Assembly (NCBI RefSeq): GCF_963678635.1 | Contig: NC_087063.1 | Span: 26,905,649-26,965,648, forward strand | DNA length: 60,000 bases | Reading direction: 5' to 3' | Origin: Symsagittifera roscoffensis | Taxonomy: Eukaryota > Xenacoelomorpha > Acoela > Convolutidae | Shown: positions 1 through 11,221 of the stretch, piece by piece | How positions within the stretch are numbered: position 1 is the stretch's first letter | Layout of the letters: every line of letters begins with the position of its first letter | Notes under the pieces: generated by a model | Databases searched by the model: none | Seen by the model: the letters and a program-made list of their open reading frames with translations, nothing else | What the model was told of the DNA's origin: nothing | Translations under genes and position numbers: made by a program

Positions 1-60
1 ATAGATAATATAAATAACATATATATAAAGATGGTTTGTCGATACAGGCCGCATGACATT
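1..60 (-). repeat. LTR fragment of the gypsy family
   Basis: ATAGATAATATAAATAAC and the following bases match 15544-15600, upstream of the second gag fragment. Sharing between the 3' end of one element and the 5' end of another is what LTRs show. The boundary lies outside the window. Confidence 0.55.
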
Positions 61-261
61 CCCCCTTGACAACAAAATTTATAAACAACCGCTTTTAAAT
101 TGAGTTTTAGAGTCCCCGTAGAACTATCAGATTTGAGTTTTATAGTCTAAGTAGGACTTTTCGAATTATCACTTTTCTGCCTGCTTGCCATCTTTGCTAA
201 TTTCCTCCCCGTTGCTTTCGTGTTCCTCGTCTTCTTGTAAAATGTTGTCCGTCTTCGTCTT

Positions 262-1496
262 TTAGGTCTCGCCTTCTTGTTGGAATTTTGTACTTTTAAC
301 GAATAGGATGACGTTGTTGTTATCCGTTGTATCATCGTCCTCTGTTGGCGAGGTTAAATCTACCACGTCTGTTTGGCTTGTTTTAGATTTCGGGCTAATC
401 GTTCCAATCAATTTTACACATGCTCTGTATTGTGGAGTCTTCTCTGTGAAACCCATTTCCTGGATGAGTGGTTTTAGGCTCGGGTAGTTGTCTGTATTTT
501 GCTTGTCCGGTGGCGAATCAATTTGTAATTGTAGCGTCTTCTTTTCTTCATCGTTTTTATTATTAATGACGTTATTTGGTACGGGGTTCCCAAACACGGT
601 GGACAGCGCCGATTGGCAGTTCCTCGTAGACTTCCGTAGTGGTGCCGTTGGAATCACGGCTGGTAATCGTTTTTGGTTTTGCCTCTCTGCCAATGGGGCA
701 AAATCCTCTGAGGGGACCGATGATTGGTCGTCATTGTCCGAGTTGCTGGGTGCTGCTTGTTGGATGTTGATATCCTCTTTCGAAGCTCCGGCGGGGATAT
801 CAGTTTGCAATCTCATTCCGCTGGTCTGTAGCTTGTGTGTCGGGCGCCCGCCTGTTCCACTGCCTTTTGTTCTGGCTTTTCGTTTTGCTGGACTATTCTG
901 ATTTGCTTGTCCTGTCACCTTCTCTTTTTGAGTCAGTTTCCTTGGGAGGCCTGTTGTTACATATTGTTTGAACATTGGATGCTGGGGAGCAGTAGGGTCT
1001 TCGATGTCTAAAAATCGTAGGCATGGTCCTGATCTCTGTGCGGATTTATAAGCAACGTAATCACTGAGCCGAGACGGTCCGCATGGTCCGTATATTAATG
1101 AGTTTTGGACAAATGCAGCACCGCTATTTCTTAGTAGTCTCGGTTGTTCTCCGAATGTTTGCACCCAAGCGGTGTGTGGGTATATGTAAGAATTTTTCCG
1201 TCTATGGTTTGGTATTTTTGTTCGAATGGTCTCGGATCCTCAAATTTCGTTGCTATTTTAATTGTTTTCCGTGCTACCTGATCTATCCGTTTTTTCGTGT
1301 TTTTGTCTATTGTTGTTTGTATTCCCTTATATCTTACGTTTAATTTATCCTTGACTATTTCTATAGCTTTTGATTTTGCACCTGTGTCTTGTTGTGTCGG
1401 GAAAACTGTGTTTGTTAGATTCCTTGACATTTGAAGTTTCGACTCTCTCTTATTGATAGAGACTTCATCTTCTGACCCCCGTTGTAAGTCGTGCAT
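262..1496 (-). pseudogene. Gypsy pol C-terminal tail beyond integrase
   Basis: Two overlapping open frames (1496-1131, then 1164-262) form one tail broken by a frameshift near 1140-1160. It is polar, with a Lys/Arg-rich middle and an acidic end (DLTSPTEDDDTTDNNN). No chromodomain is seen. It may be the C-terminal extension of integrase or a separate 3' ORF. The 903-nt open stretch is long for such a decayed element. Confidence 0.6.
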
Positions 1497-1624
1497 TACT
1501 TCGGCGGGTAGTGGCGGCTTTGTAAGGTTCCTTCAATCTTAACATGCATGTTTTGCGCTTTCCCAATTTAGATTGTTAGGTGAACTATTAGTTGCTACGT
1601 TTGACAGAGGTGTGTTTGGTTTTT

Positions 1625-2220
1625 GGGCACTTTTTGGAAAATTTTGACAAAAAAATCGCGTTTTGACAAAGTTAGTATATATTGGCGCCGAAGGCGCCTT
1701 TAGAAAAATTGTAGAGTCGGTCGGCCAAAAATTGATTTTTTAAAAAGTACCAAAGGGGGACCCATCGGGTCGGCAGGTATTCGAATCCCTGAGAGAGGGC
1801 GTCCGCCCCCCGCCCCCCTGAATGAGAGTATCTTACAGGCGAGTATCTGTTGGTTGTGCTCATTAAAATCTTTCTATCAAAATTGCGCGCAAAATAGTGC
1901 CTTGGAACCACTAATTTATCTCCAGTAAATTGTTTTGATTTTGATGCAACTGACTGCGGATTCCAACCATTTTATCGTCGAGCACCTGAATGGTCACTGC
2001 TCCTTTTGACGACAAGATAGATAATTGTATAAACAAAAAAAGCATAACCCGCATCGACAGAAAAGGTTTGAAACTGATTATAGCATCGAAAAACTATGAA
2101 GATGAAATTGAGATCATTTTTAGAATTAAAAAATTATGTGCATTAAACAACTGAATTTGAGATGAATTTTGATCAATTTTAAATTGATTTAAACTGATCG
2201 CATTCTCAATCAGTTTAATT
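1625..2220. mobile_element. Insertion in the gypsy tail containing a MITE-like fragment
   Basis: Gypsy sequence stops at about 1620 and resumes at 2221. Bases 1660-1835 are an inverted copy of the family at 28167-28608 and 31860-32170, recognised by GGCGCC, GGTCGGCCAAAAATTG, TACCAAAGGGGGACCC and a poly-C/G end. The remaining 1840-2220 is AT-rich with no recognised content. Confidence 0.6.
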
Positions 2221-2500
2221 ATGTGCGCCCGCCTGTTCCACTGCCTTTTGTTCTGGCTTTTCGTTTTGCTGGACTATTCTGATTTGCTTGTCCTGTCACC
2301 TTCTCTTTTTGAGTCAGTTTCCTTGGGAGGCCTGTTGTTACATATTGTTTGAACATTGGATGCTGGGGAGCAGTAGGGTCTTCGGCGGGTAGTGGCGGCT
2401 TTGTAAGGTTCCTTCAATCTTAACATGCATGTTTTGCGCTTTCCCAATTTAGATTGTTAGGTGAACTATTAGTTGCTACGTTTGACAGAGGTGTGTTTGG
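2221..2500. repeat. Rearranged duplicate of gypsy tail sequence
   Basis: Bases 2221-2383 repeat 843-1006 and bases 2383-2500 repeat 1502-1620, joined directly at TCTTCGGCGGG. This copy therefore lacks 1007-1501, while the copy to its left carries it. It suggests a deletion-bearing duplicate or recombination between two related elements. Confidence 0.8.
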
Positions 2501-3319
2501 TTTTCGTCCCATGTGAGACTCAAATGGTGAAATTTTTGTTACGCTATGTGGTGCAACTCTTAATGTTTTAATAGTTTCAGCTACATCTGATGCGAGCCTG
2601 TACGCTGTGTTTGTTTGATCAATTTTCATGACCGCTAATCTACGTTTCAAAGTTTGTATCATTCTCTCTACTACCCCTATTGCTCTATGATCATCTCCCG
2701 GAGCAAACAATAGTTTTATATTGTTTGTATTGCAAAACAGTTGAACTTTCTTAGCTCTAAATGTCTGTTTTTGGTCACATCCTAATCTTTGGGTTACCCC
2801 GTTGTTTGAAACGTACCGTTGCATAAATTTTATAGCGATGTCCGCTGTTGTAGTCGTAACGACTTTTGCAGTTGGAAATTCTGATCACTTATCTATTGCA
2901 ACTAAAATGTATGCGTCTCTATTCAATTCATCCGGAAGGGGCCCTGCAAAATTCAATTGAATTTACTCATTAGGTTCAACTACTGATTCCATTTGAAATG
3001 AATGTTTCTTTCCTATGATGGGTTTTAATTTTTTATCTTGCTCTGTGCAGTGTTTGCAATTTCGTGCCATTTGCACAATTGATCGATTGATTTGTGGGAA
3101 CCAGACATGGTGACTCAAATCCAACATAGCTGCCGATCCCGGATGTGTCAAGTGAAGACTGTCTAGCACTGTCTGCGTCAGTTGGGTAGGAATGACGATT
3201 CTCTCGTCTATGAGTAGACAATCTTCTCGGACATGTAGCTTGTTCCGTATTTTGTGCCAGTACTGTCCGTAGGAAGCTTTGATAGCTTCCCAATCCCTAT
3301 TTTTGACGAAATTGATCAA
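2420..3319 (-). pseudogene. Gypsy integrase (HHCC and DDE core)
   Basis: 3319-2963 encodes the zinc-binding region: HLTHPG with His-x3-His, then CKHC for the Cys pair. A short gap with a stop near 2890 holds the first catalytic Asp (ILVAID). 2824-2420 continues with GCDQKQTF for the second Asp and GVVERMIQTLKRR for the Glu. Integrates the cDNA copy in the living family; here it is broken by stops and frameshifts. Confidence 0.85.
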
Positions 3320-4010
3320 TGGACGCCTTCTTTGTGGCTGCGGCGACCCGCTGTAGTTTTTGTCTAAACAATGGTGTGTCTTCCTCTGATTCCACTGTAT
3401 TTGTGGCTTTCTCCACCGTCGCGACCAGTCCTACTGTAATCATTTCGTGACTGGCTTCTAACTGTGTAAATGGTCCCATTGTTGGTGGTTCTACATTGTG
3501 TGTCTGCTCTTCTTGTATGCAGATGTTTGGGTCCAAGCGGCTAACACAGATTTCTGCGGTGTCATTGCTTCTATCTGATGTTTGTGAAGCTGTTATTGTA
3601 TTATGTGGTTCTGTTTGTGTCTGCGTTGTCTTTGTGATGTCACTTTGTGTGGGCTTGGCCGTTGTATTTCGGGATGTATTAGTTTCCGTGAAGATGATTT
3701 TCGGAAAATTTGATTTTGTAGTTGTCTCTGTCTTCTTCTTAGCCGATAGCACTTCTCTGGCATCCCGTACGGATGTTGTTGAAGATGTTTCGTGTACTTC
3801 TTGTTGTGGCAATTTTGTTAATTCGGACTTTCCTTTCTTTCCTTTCGTGGGGGGTTGCTTATGCCATCTGGGGTCCAAAAGGCTTTCTTCGCAGTCAAAT
3901 GAACCCTGCCAATTCTGCGTTGATTCTTTTTGGCTCCTTGACTCGTTTGTCTTGAGTTCCGGTGGGATGAATCCTCCTTTAAAACCTTTGGTTTCTGTTT
4001 TGCGGCTCAT
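3297..4010 (-). pseudogene. Ser/Thr-rich linker between RNase H and integrase
   Basis: Open for 237 codons from MSRKTETKGFKGGF. Low complexity, rich in Thr, Lys, Gln and Glu. It ends just where the integrase frame (KNRDWEAIKASYGQYW) begins, and overlaps it by one frameshift. No domain is recognised. Probably part of the pol polyprotein; the length is unusual for this position. Confidence 0.6.
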
Positions 4011-4120
4011 TTTTGATTTTTTACTCCGATTTATTGAAATTATGTGGACGGAATTTTTGCAGCTTGTTTGGTATGCGTTCGTTTGGTATTGTTGAAATAG
4101 CGATCGAAAGAGAGAGTTGA

Positions 4121-4990
4121 CTAATTTTTAGCAGATTTTGAGTGAAATTGATTCCTGCTGTTAGTTTGACAGTGACCGGTTGTGGAATGTTTGGAATGTT
4201 TCCTTGTTAATTGAGTGTTTGAAGCAGCATTCAATAACCCTTTGTTTTTCGCGCGCTTTCTGATCAGCTCACAATGTGCTTTGTTCTGATTGGCTAGATT
4301 ATTTAGAATGACGTTGTCAATCATTTCGAGGTTATTAATGAATGTCCTAATTGATGATACAACAAATTCCTCATCATACTCTTTAGGGGGTAATGCCAAT
4401 CCAACTGGATTTCAGGACATATAGTCAATTAATCCCATTTTACTTCCTGCGAGATGTTTGATGTCAAAATGAAAGGGAATCAATCGGTCAATCCAACGCG
4501 TGAGCCGGCTTTAACTTGTTTTTTATTGTTCGTTTGCGTTTAAAGCGCTGATTAAAGCTTGATGATCAGCGATGACTTTAAAATGTTTCCCATAAAGATA
4601 GTATTTAAAATTTTCGATTGCCCACACGACCCCTTTTAATTCTAGTTCGTTTACAGATTATTTTTCCTCCAATGAGTTTAAAAAACGTCACGCATAAGCT
4701 ACGTCGACCCAACCTTCTGGTGAATGTTGTTCCAGCGCAGCTCCTAATCCTTTAGTAGAAACATCGCATACAATGCGAGTGTAAAGATGTTGGTCAAAAT
4801 GTTTGTTTTGTGTTATTTCAGCTACCAATTTTAATATGTTCTTGAAAGATGTGTGATGCTCTGTTGACCAGTCAAACGGTTTATTTTGTTCTGTGTTTTT
4901 TAGCAATGGTCGTAGAGCGGCAGCGGTTTGTGCCAGTTTTGGTATATATCGTGTGAGTTGGTGTATGGTGCCCATAAAGCTTTTTAGTTG
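4121..4990 (-). pseudogene. Gypsy RNase H and connection
   Basis: 4975-4688 encodes the end of RT and the RNase H start (IVCDVSTKGLGAALEQ, first catalytic Asp). About 4680-4510 continues with SVNELELKGVVWAIENF (Glu) and KVIADHQAL (Asp). 4430-4121 gives the usual downstream stretch (DYMS, stop, NPVGLALPPKEYDEEF). In-frame stops and a frameshift separate the pieces. Confidence 0.82.
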
Positions 4991-5039
4991 TTTAAAAGTT
5001 TTTGGTGATGATAGTTCTTCGATAGCCTCAGTCTTTCTT

Positions 5040-5720
5040 ATAAAAGGTTCAGTCTTCGTCCAGTTTTTTCAGAACTGATTATAGTTTTGTTTGTGAAGAT
5101 CCAATGATCCTTTTGTTACGATTAGTATATCGTCCAAATAAGCATAGGTGTTCGTACAATTCGTCAGTTCATACAATCGATCGCTTTTTGAAATTCGGCT
5201 GGCATATCCGTGAGGCCATAAAATCCTGTTTGAAACTGATAGGTCCCAGTGGCGTTACCACCAATAAGACTAAATTTGCATTGTTCTCTGGTTGTTTTAT
5301 CCAGAGGGATTTATGAATATGCGTAGAGGAGGTCGATTGTTGAGAATAGTGTTTGTTTGGATTTGTCTGATTTTACCACCTGTGCAATATTATCCAACAG
5401 CTGGTCAATGTTGGGCATTTGATATTTGTTCTTTTGGATGAATTTGTTGATTTTTTTAGAGTCTAACGCAAGTTTGACTGTTTGATCCTTTTTGACTGTT
5501 ATGACAATTGGGCTAATAAATTGTCGATCTGCACATTTATTTAAGTTGATAAAGTGGGTTTGATCCATCAGTTTGTTTAATTCCCCTTCAACTCTTTCCT
5601 GTAGGTGCACCGGGATACGTCGTTCTTTCTGTTGTATTCGAATGAAATCGTGATTGAATTGAGTTTTCATCATGTGATTCTTCGATTTTCCGATACGTAT
5701 GCATAGTTGTTGAAAATTAT
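5040..5720 (-). pseudogene. Gypsy reverse transcriptase
   Basis: The motifs are in order: FISPIVITVKKDQTVKLALD, LFSTIDLLYAYS, a stop where Gln is expected, then TYQFQTGFYGLTDMPAEFQK and the catalytic YLDD box at 5129-5140. Copies element RNA into DNA in active relatives. A premature stop near 5313 and a further frame break before YLDD show it is dead. Confidence 0.88.
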
Positions 5721-5759
5721 CTTTGACCCATTGTTTAATTTCTGGATCTGATTCTTCTT

Positions 5760-6110
5760 GTTTGCGTACGCTTAAGACGTTTTGTTTTTGTTTTTCTTGT
5801 ATCAACTTGACACCTATTTGTGGTAGTAAGTTCCGTCCTATTATGTTGGCTTTTTGATCATCCACAATAAACGGGGCTGATTGAATTTTCCAGCCTCCTG
5901 ATTCAATTGTTATTATTAATCTTCCTTTCAGATTTATGGTTTCACCATTGTAGCATGCCAGATGTAGATGTCTGGCAGTGTCGTCCGGTGGGATGCATTT
6001 GAATAATGCTGATTTATCGTTTTGTTGAAAGCGCTGTGCGGTTTTTTTCATTTAGAAACGACATTGGACTTCCCGAATCGGCGATAGCGAATAATTCTTC
6101 TGAGTTTGTT
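5760..6110 (-). pseudogene. Gypsy aspartic protease
   Basis: The active-site triad region IADSGSPMSFLNEK is at about 6050-6085 (DSG codons 6079-6071). A one-base frameshift follows, and the flap and C-terminal part continue, including NIIGRNLLPQIGVKL, the typical second retropepsin motif. Cleaves the gag-pol polyprotein in active elements. Confidence 0.8.
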
Positions 6111-6229
6111 TTTAGTTTAACAATATGACCGTTGAGATCATCTTCCGATACGATATTTTTTTTATAATCAAAAGATTCAGCGATTGCCATAAACGAGAAT
6201 TTGTCTATTTGGTATTCATTTCATCCGTT

Positions 6230-7029
6230 ATTTGATGTAACTTCGCAAATGCCACAGGGTCGTTTTCGGTTTCTAGACTCTCTGTCTCTATTTCTTCCTG
6301 TTGTTCATTCTGTCAGTTTCCTAAATAGTTAACGTTTGTGGATCTGCAAGTTTTGCAAAATGGCCTCGTTTGGCACATTTTGAACAAATTTTGTCTTTAG
6401 CCGGGCAAGATTGAAGATGATTTTGGTTGTATTGGTTTCCGCATTTATAACATTGTTTGAAATGTTCGCATTATTGTTTATTTGTTGTCCTCTCGTGCTT
6501 TGTGTTCCTCGTGGGTATGGTCGTCCGCGAAAACCACGCGACTTCTTTGTGAGTTTTGATTGTTTGAATAGTTGTATCGACCACCCCGTGTGTTGATATA
6601 GTGTACTGGTTCTTGTTTTGATGTAATTTGTCCTCCGAATGGGTTTATCTTCATGGTGCGGCTGTGTTCAATTCCTTTGTCCCGACGGATTGCATATTCA
6701 TATGCCTCTTTTGGAGACCGTGTTTGTGCTAATAGTTCTTCTGCGTTTTTTTCATTGTTCATGTGTGCTGTAAACATGTCTCTAACCCATTAGTCTTCTC
6801 TGTCCCCACAGTCAGCCCGTGAGAATAATTCGACTAGATCTGCATTAAATTGTTCAAAACTCTCCAATTTCTTTTGTTTACGGCAGATAAAATTATATCT
6901 TTCGAAGGCTACGATTCTGTTAGTGACAAAAATATCTTCCAGCGTTGTCATAAGTTCTTGTGTGGTCACATTGTGTAGTACCAAACTAGGACTTTTCTGT
7001 TGAACCTGTCTTTGGCCTTCGGCTCCCAA
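6230..7029 (-). pseudogene. Gypsy gag with zinc-knuckle region, 5' truncated
   Basis: 7029-6790 is a helical capsid-like stretch (LVLHNVTTQELMTTLEDIFV). 6777-6478 continues after a stop with basic Gly/Arg/Asn-rich sequence, then a Cys-rich region at about 6470-6350 equivalent to the better-preserved one at 14270-14440. It starts abruptly at 7029-7080, where homology to the second gag fragment ends. Confidence 0.75.
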
Positions 7030-7080
7030 ACAGAGAAAAAGGTAACTAGGGACTCTTGCGTCTGCTTCACCTATATGAAT

Positions 7081-8478
7081 TACTTAATGTGATGTTAGTG
7101 TTTGAAGCAATTAAAATAAAAACTGCTACAAAGAGTGGTATCATAAAACAGTCAGACAACGAAGATAGAAATTTAAAAAATGAGTATAAAAGGTGTAAAT
7201 GGAACTTATATTTAGTCAGACGCGATATCTATTTCTCTGAAACGCGTAAAAAAGGGTGAGACAAAAGGCAGCAAAAACATCAAGTTCAATTTTAGCATGA
7301 ATTTGAAACAATTCTAGCTAACCGCACATTTTCCGAGGAATTCACAGGAAGGCTGGACAGCCCATAGCCAAAATGAAAACTCACTTTTTAATATTTGACC
7401 CAATCTATCAATTTTTCCATGACATATCTGATTTCTCAGTACTATAACTTTGCGCAGCTCAAGCCATAGCTAAAAAGCTCTGGGTTGGTGTTTAATTTTT
7501 TCTACATGTTTGCTAAATTTCATCTGTATAAGACAAGCCTTATCTAATTTCCCTGCTTGTTATATCGGAACTTTTGAAGGTAAAACGAACAGAAAATGAA
7601 CATCTTGATTCCCTGTTCCGACCGTTGAAATCGAGAGGAACTATATAATTGGTTTTAAAAGAATTTTTTAAATATTTTTTGTTTTGCACGCAAAATTAAG
7701 TACTACAAATAATAATCGGAATGTGTCGAGTGATATATTATATTGAAAGCTTTGAACGAACTACATTAAAAAAGTTTCAAGGTTAAAGGGACCATGCAGT
7801 CTTGTTATGGAAAAAATAGTTCTCGAAAATTTTCTGAAAGCCCTGAAACTTAGTTACAGTCCAAGTTTTTCTAGCAGCAATGTGGAAATAAAAAAATTAA
7901 ACCATTTCTGCAAAACAATTGAACAAATTAGCATTCAATTTACCGTATTCAATTTACCGTTGTCCAATTTGCCTTTTATACGGTTGCTGTCAATTTTGCT
8001 TAAATTCTGGGATTTTGTTCAGGTCTGTTCGTTGACCAAGGTATTTAATGTTTCAAGTAGCTAAATGGAGCTATCGGCCTTTTGGTGCGAAAAAACTTTG
8101 CCGACCGTCTTAAAATAATTGCTATCTCCAACGTTCCTTTTGAATGCGTTCTTTGCGCGATACTAGGTACCATAAAGGACGTTTGCTTAGGTTCCAGCGA
8201 AATAGCATATCGACCTTTATCAGAAGTGTTTCTAGAAAGAAAGACGTTTTTAGAAAGAAAGACTTCTGAATTCAGAATGTTAAACACTCTTGAATTCTGA
8301 GTGTCAAGGAAACTATATAAATGCCAAAAAAGAAACTTATTAAATTAGTTCAATTTTTAGACTAGTTGTTTTTTTTTGACTTTTTTGTTGGCTTTCTTAA
8401 TGATTAATTGAAAAAAGCTCATTTTTTAAAAAAGGATCTACAATCCTTCCACAAAAATTTTTTTAATGAAGTTTCATC
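7081..8478. other. AT-rich spacer, no gene seen
   Basis: No open frame above about 85 codons and no recognised repeat beyond local duplications, such as TAGAAAGAAAGAC twice at 8231-8263 and a small hairpin around GAATTCAGA/TGAATTCTGA (8269-8301). Confidence 0.5.
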
Positions 8479-10141
8479 CAAAAAAGCTGATAAATTTAGG
8501 TTTTGACTTTTATAAAATTGTCCAGCCAAAAATTTTAGCACCAATTTGACGGCAAAAGCTTGTTTAGAAAACGAGTTTTTCTCATCAACGACATCATCAA
8601 CGACATCTCGGCAGTTTTCTCGACCTCGATCAATATATAAAGTTTCCATCACGCAGCGACGCTTGATTTTGAATACTGAATAAAAAATTTTAGCAAAAAT
8701 GACCGCAAAAATTGCTAATTAAAAATTCGAAAATTGTCTGGAGAAACAAAACACCCCGAGCAACAAATATTTCGTCAATTTCTGCCAAAAAAAAAGGAAC
8801 AATGACAAAACATTAGGTCGTTCAATCACTCAAAATTGATAATTTCACTGGTTGAACCGATGATGAAAATATTTCTTAAAAACAGAAAAAAAACAGGAAA
8901 ACTAACAGCAGTCTGTTTTACAAACTACTGGGAAGTTGAATTTGATGAATGTTCAACTACTTTGAAAATTTGAAACGTTTTACTGTAATTTAGATTGCTG
9001 AAAAGCAAAATAAAGACAAAAACAAGACTGCTCGCGTCTCAGGGCAAAACTTTGAATGTTCCGACTGCCCCACAATCCACATCCAATAAATTTTAGGAAA
9101 AGAAAAAAATGAAAATCTAAAAATTTTGAACAAAATCAAAAAATAAGTGAAAAAGTTTGAGTAGTACTAAATTAATACGACCGATTATTTAACCTCAGTT
9201 CAAATTGGAACATTTTGCTGTGCGGAATTATTCGCCACGCATAAACAATTGGCATTACGCTCTCGTCATTATGAATATATTCTTCAAAGAGCGCATAATT
9301 TTATCCAGAACATGGCCAAATTGGCAAATTTCAAACCCCAAGAAATTTACAAAAAACAAATGGAAGTAAAACATATTTTTACATGTGAACTCAAGAAGCC
9401 GACCGTATCTTTAATGGGGTATAAAACATTTATGTTACAAAATATTATTTCGATCGGCGAAAATTGACTGAATAAAAATCACACCAAGCATAAATATTCC
9501 GTTTTCTCCAAAAGTCGGAGTAATAAAAGATGATACGTATGCTATTCATTTTGTTTGTTCATTTAGAATCCACTTGTCAGGCATATCTGCCCAATTGGAA
9601 TGTTTTCAGTCGGCGGTGATGTGCAAAATTTATCAATATAAATGAAAGGAGTTTTTCTGACATAACTTGAAAAAAAATTAAGTTTTTTTTTGTAAAACAT
9701 CTTCGCAAAATTACGAAAACAATTTGATAAACTTTGCGTCTTCTAACGCAATTTTCGCATCAATTAGCACGTCTTAACTCATTTTGAAACAATTTCTTGC
9801 CAATTAAAGGCCTAATCTTAGACGAATCAGGGCAAAAACAATTGGTTCAATCATCACGAGGCCAAACTGTGCACTGGATAGGGGCACAATTTTGTGTCTG
9901 TATGTTCCTGGATTCCAGGGACAAGTACTTAAACATGTCGAAAATTTTAAAGAATTTGAAAGAAATGCTTGTCTAACTGCAAACTCAAATGGAAGTAGTT
10001 CTGATTATATAAACCATGCACGTAATTAATTGCATTTTGCATATCATTTAAAATTATTAGTCTAAAATGTGAAAAACTAAAACAAATATTATCGTTCATC
10101 ATTGCTTGTTTGCTTGTGTTTTTTATCCAACCTTCGTTGCA

Positions 10142-10319
10142 TCAATTTGAGAATGAGCTAGTTAAACCTGTCGGAGTGGGCTCGTTCTCGGTGTCTTCTG
10201 AAAAATTGTCCGACATCAATAGGACATTTTTTGCGTCGATTACCATGTAGTCGTCATCGTCACTGTCATCGCCGTCTCCGTCGTCCTCGTTATCATTCGG
10301 CTCATGGTCTTCATCCCAG
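10142..10319 (-). CDS. Duplicate of exon 12 (distal copy), alternative C-terminus
   Basis: 178 nt with the same acceptor (TTTTAG), acidic run and TGA stop as 17671-17848. Five substitutions were found, all changing residues (Ser/Trp, Pro/Ala, Arg/Leu, Val/Leu, Arg/Ser). No silent change hints at relaxed constraint, but the open frame and splice site survive. Confidence 0.6.
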
Positions 10320-10595
10320 CTAAAAGTGATAGGAATAAAAAATTGGAGAAAAAGTGAATTAACAATTTTGAGAAGAGAAACTTGAAAAGTATCTTTACAG
10401 AGCAATTTTTGCATTGATAAATGCAACGTTACTTTATACTTTATATAGATTTGGCATAAAAAAGAGATACATTATTTGAAGCTCTGAAGGGAAACTATAT
10501 AGTTGAACCACGAAGTCATTATAATAAACAATTAAACTGTATCATCGAAAAAACTAAATCAGGAAAAAGATCCTACAGGGACTCGAATCCCATAC

Positions 10596-10777
10596 CTGTC
10601 ATCGTTGCAGAGTGAGTCACTGAAACATAGATCGTCGCCAGCTATTCCTGTATTGACAGTAGTAAAAGTGTGATACTCTTTGGAGTAACTTCCCGCTGTA
10701 CTATTTTGGTTTGTAGCTCCATGAGGTTCCTGCTGGTAGGAAGTATGGGAGGCCTGGCTCATGTTAGAAGGTGCAGC
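10596..10777 (-). CDS. Duplicate of exon 11 (distal copy)
   Basis: Same length, acceptor (CAG) and donor (GACAG|GTATGG) as 18125-18306, and open in the same frame (AAPSNMSQASHTSYQQEP). Lies 7.5 kb further down the transcript direction, after retroelement debris. It could be an alternative exon following exon 10, or a non-transcribed duplicate. Confidence 0.6.
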
Positions 10778-10958
10778 CTGAAATAGACAACAGATTAATG
10801 CAACAGATTTAAGTGAAATTATGATAAAACAGGTTGCAAAGCTCGCTAGCAATGATATGGTTGCCGACTCGAGATCTGCACATCGCTTTGATTTAAAAGG
10901 TGAGCTCCTGCTCTTAATTCATAGCTTAGAGAAGCTGAAAAAAAACATTTAAGCTGTG

Positions 10959-11221
10959 ATTTTATTTGTATCAAGGTTATTGCAGCGACAAACGGTTGAT
11001 TAATAAGAAATGAATTAATGAGATTTGAGTGATTGTTCCAGTAGCAATTCAGATCAAATATATACAGTAAACCACCCGCTGTTGCTCGAATCAATGACTA
11101 AAGGTCATGTTTTACCAGCTAATTTCAACAAAAATCGGGAAGTGATCTCTCAGTTTGAATCGAATAAGAAAGATTAATTCCAGTCCAGTTAGGAAAAATT
11201 GCCAATAACCCGACTTTGAAA
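10959..11221. other. Short spacer between duplicate exon 11 and copia pol
   Basis: Would hold the copia 3' untranslated region or LTR, but I see no paired LTR elsewhere in the window. Confidence 0.3.

Larger units (their letters stand above)
1..7080 (-). mobile_element. Decayed Ty3/gypsy LTR retrotransposon, minus strand, runs off the left edge
   Basis: Reading leftwards, domain order is gag, zinc knuckle, protease, RT, RNase H, linker, integrase, C-terminal tail: the Ty3/gypsy order with integrase last. Many stops and frameshifts make it inactive. The 5' part of gag and 5' LTR are missing to the right of 7080. Bases 1-57 resemble 15544-15600, so the window probably opens inside the 3' LTR. 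Related gag sequence is at 14110-15600. Confidence 0.9.
8479..10958. repeat. Segmental duplication carrying terminal exons, distal copy
   Basis: Colinear with 16060-18488 at roughly 94% by eye, covering about 1.6 kb 3' of the gene, exon 12, the short intron, exon 11 and about 180 bp of the upstream intron. The match begins at AAGCTGATAAATTTAGG and ends after CATAGCTTAGAGAAG. A roughly 80-bp stretch (about 16167-16250) is only in the proximal copy. Confidence 0.9.

Noticed and set aside
488-901. 137-codon plus-strand ORF
   Set aside because: Antisense shadow of the gypsy tail on the minus strand; Cys/Phe/Val-rich as such shadows often are.
3496-4095. 199-codon plus-strand ORF
   Set aside because: Antisense to the Ser/Thr-rich gypsy linker, whose composition produces a Val/Cys/Phe-rich open reverse frame.
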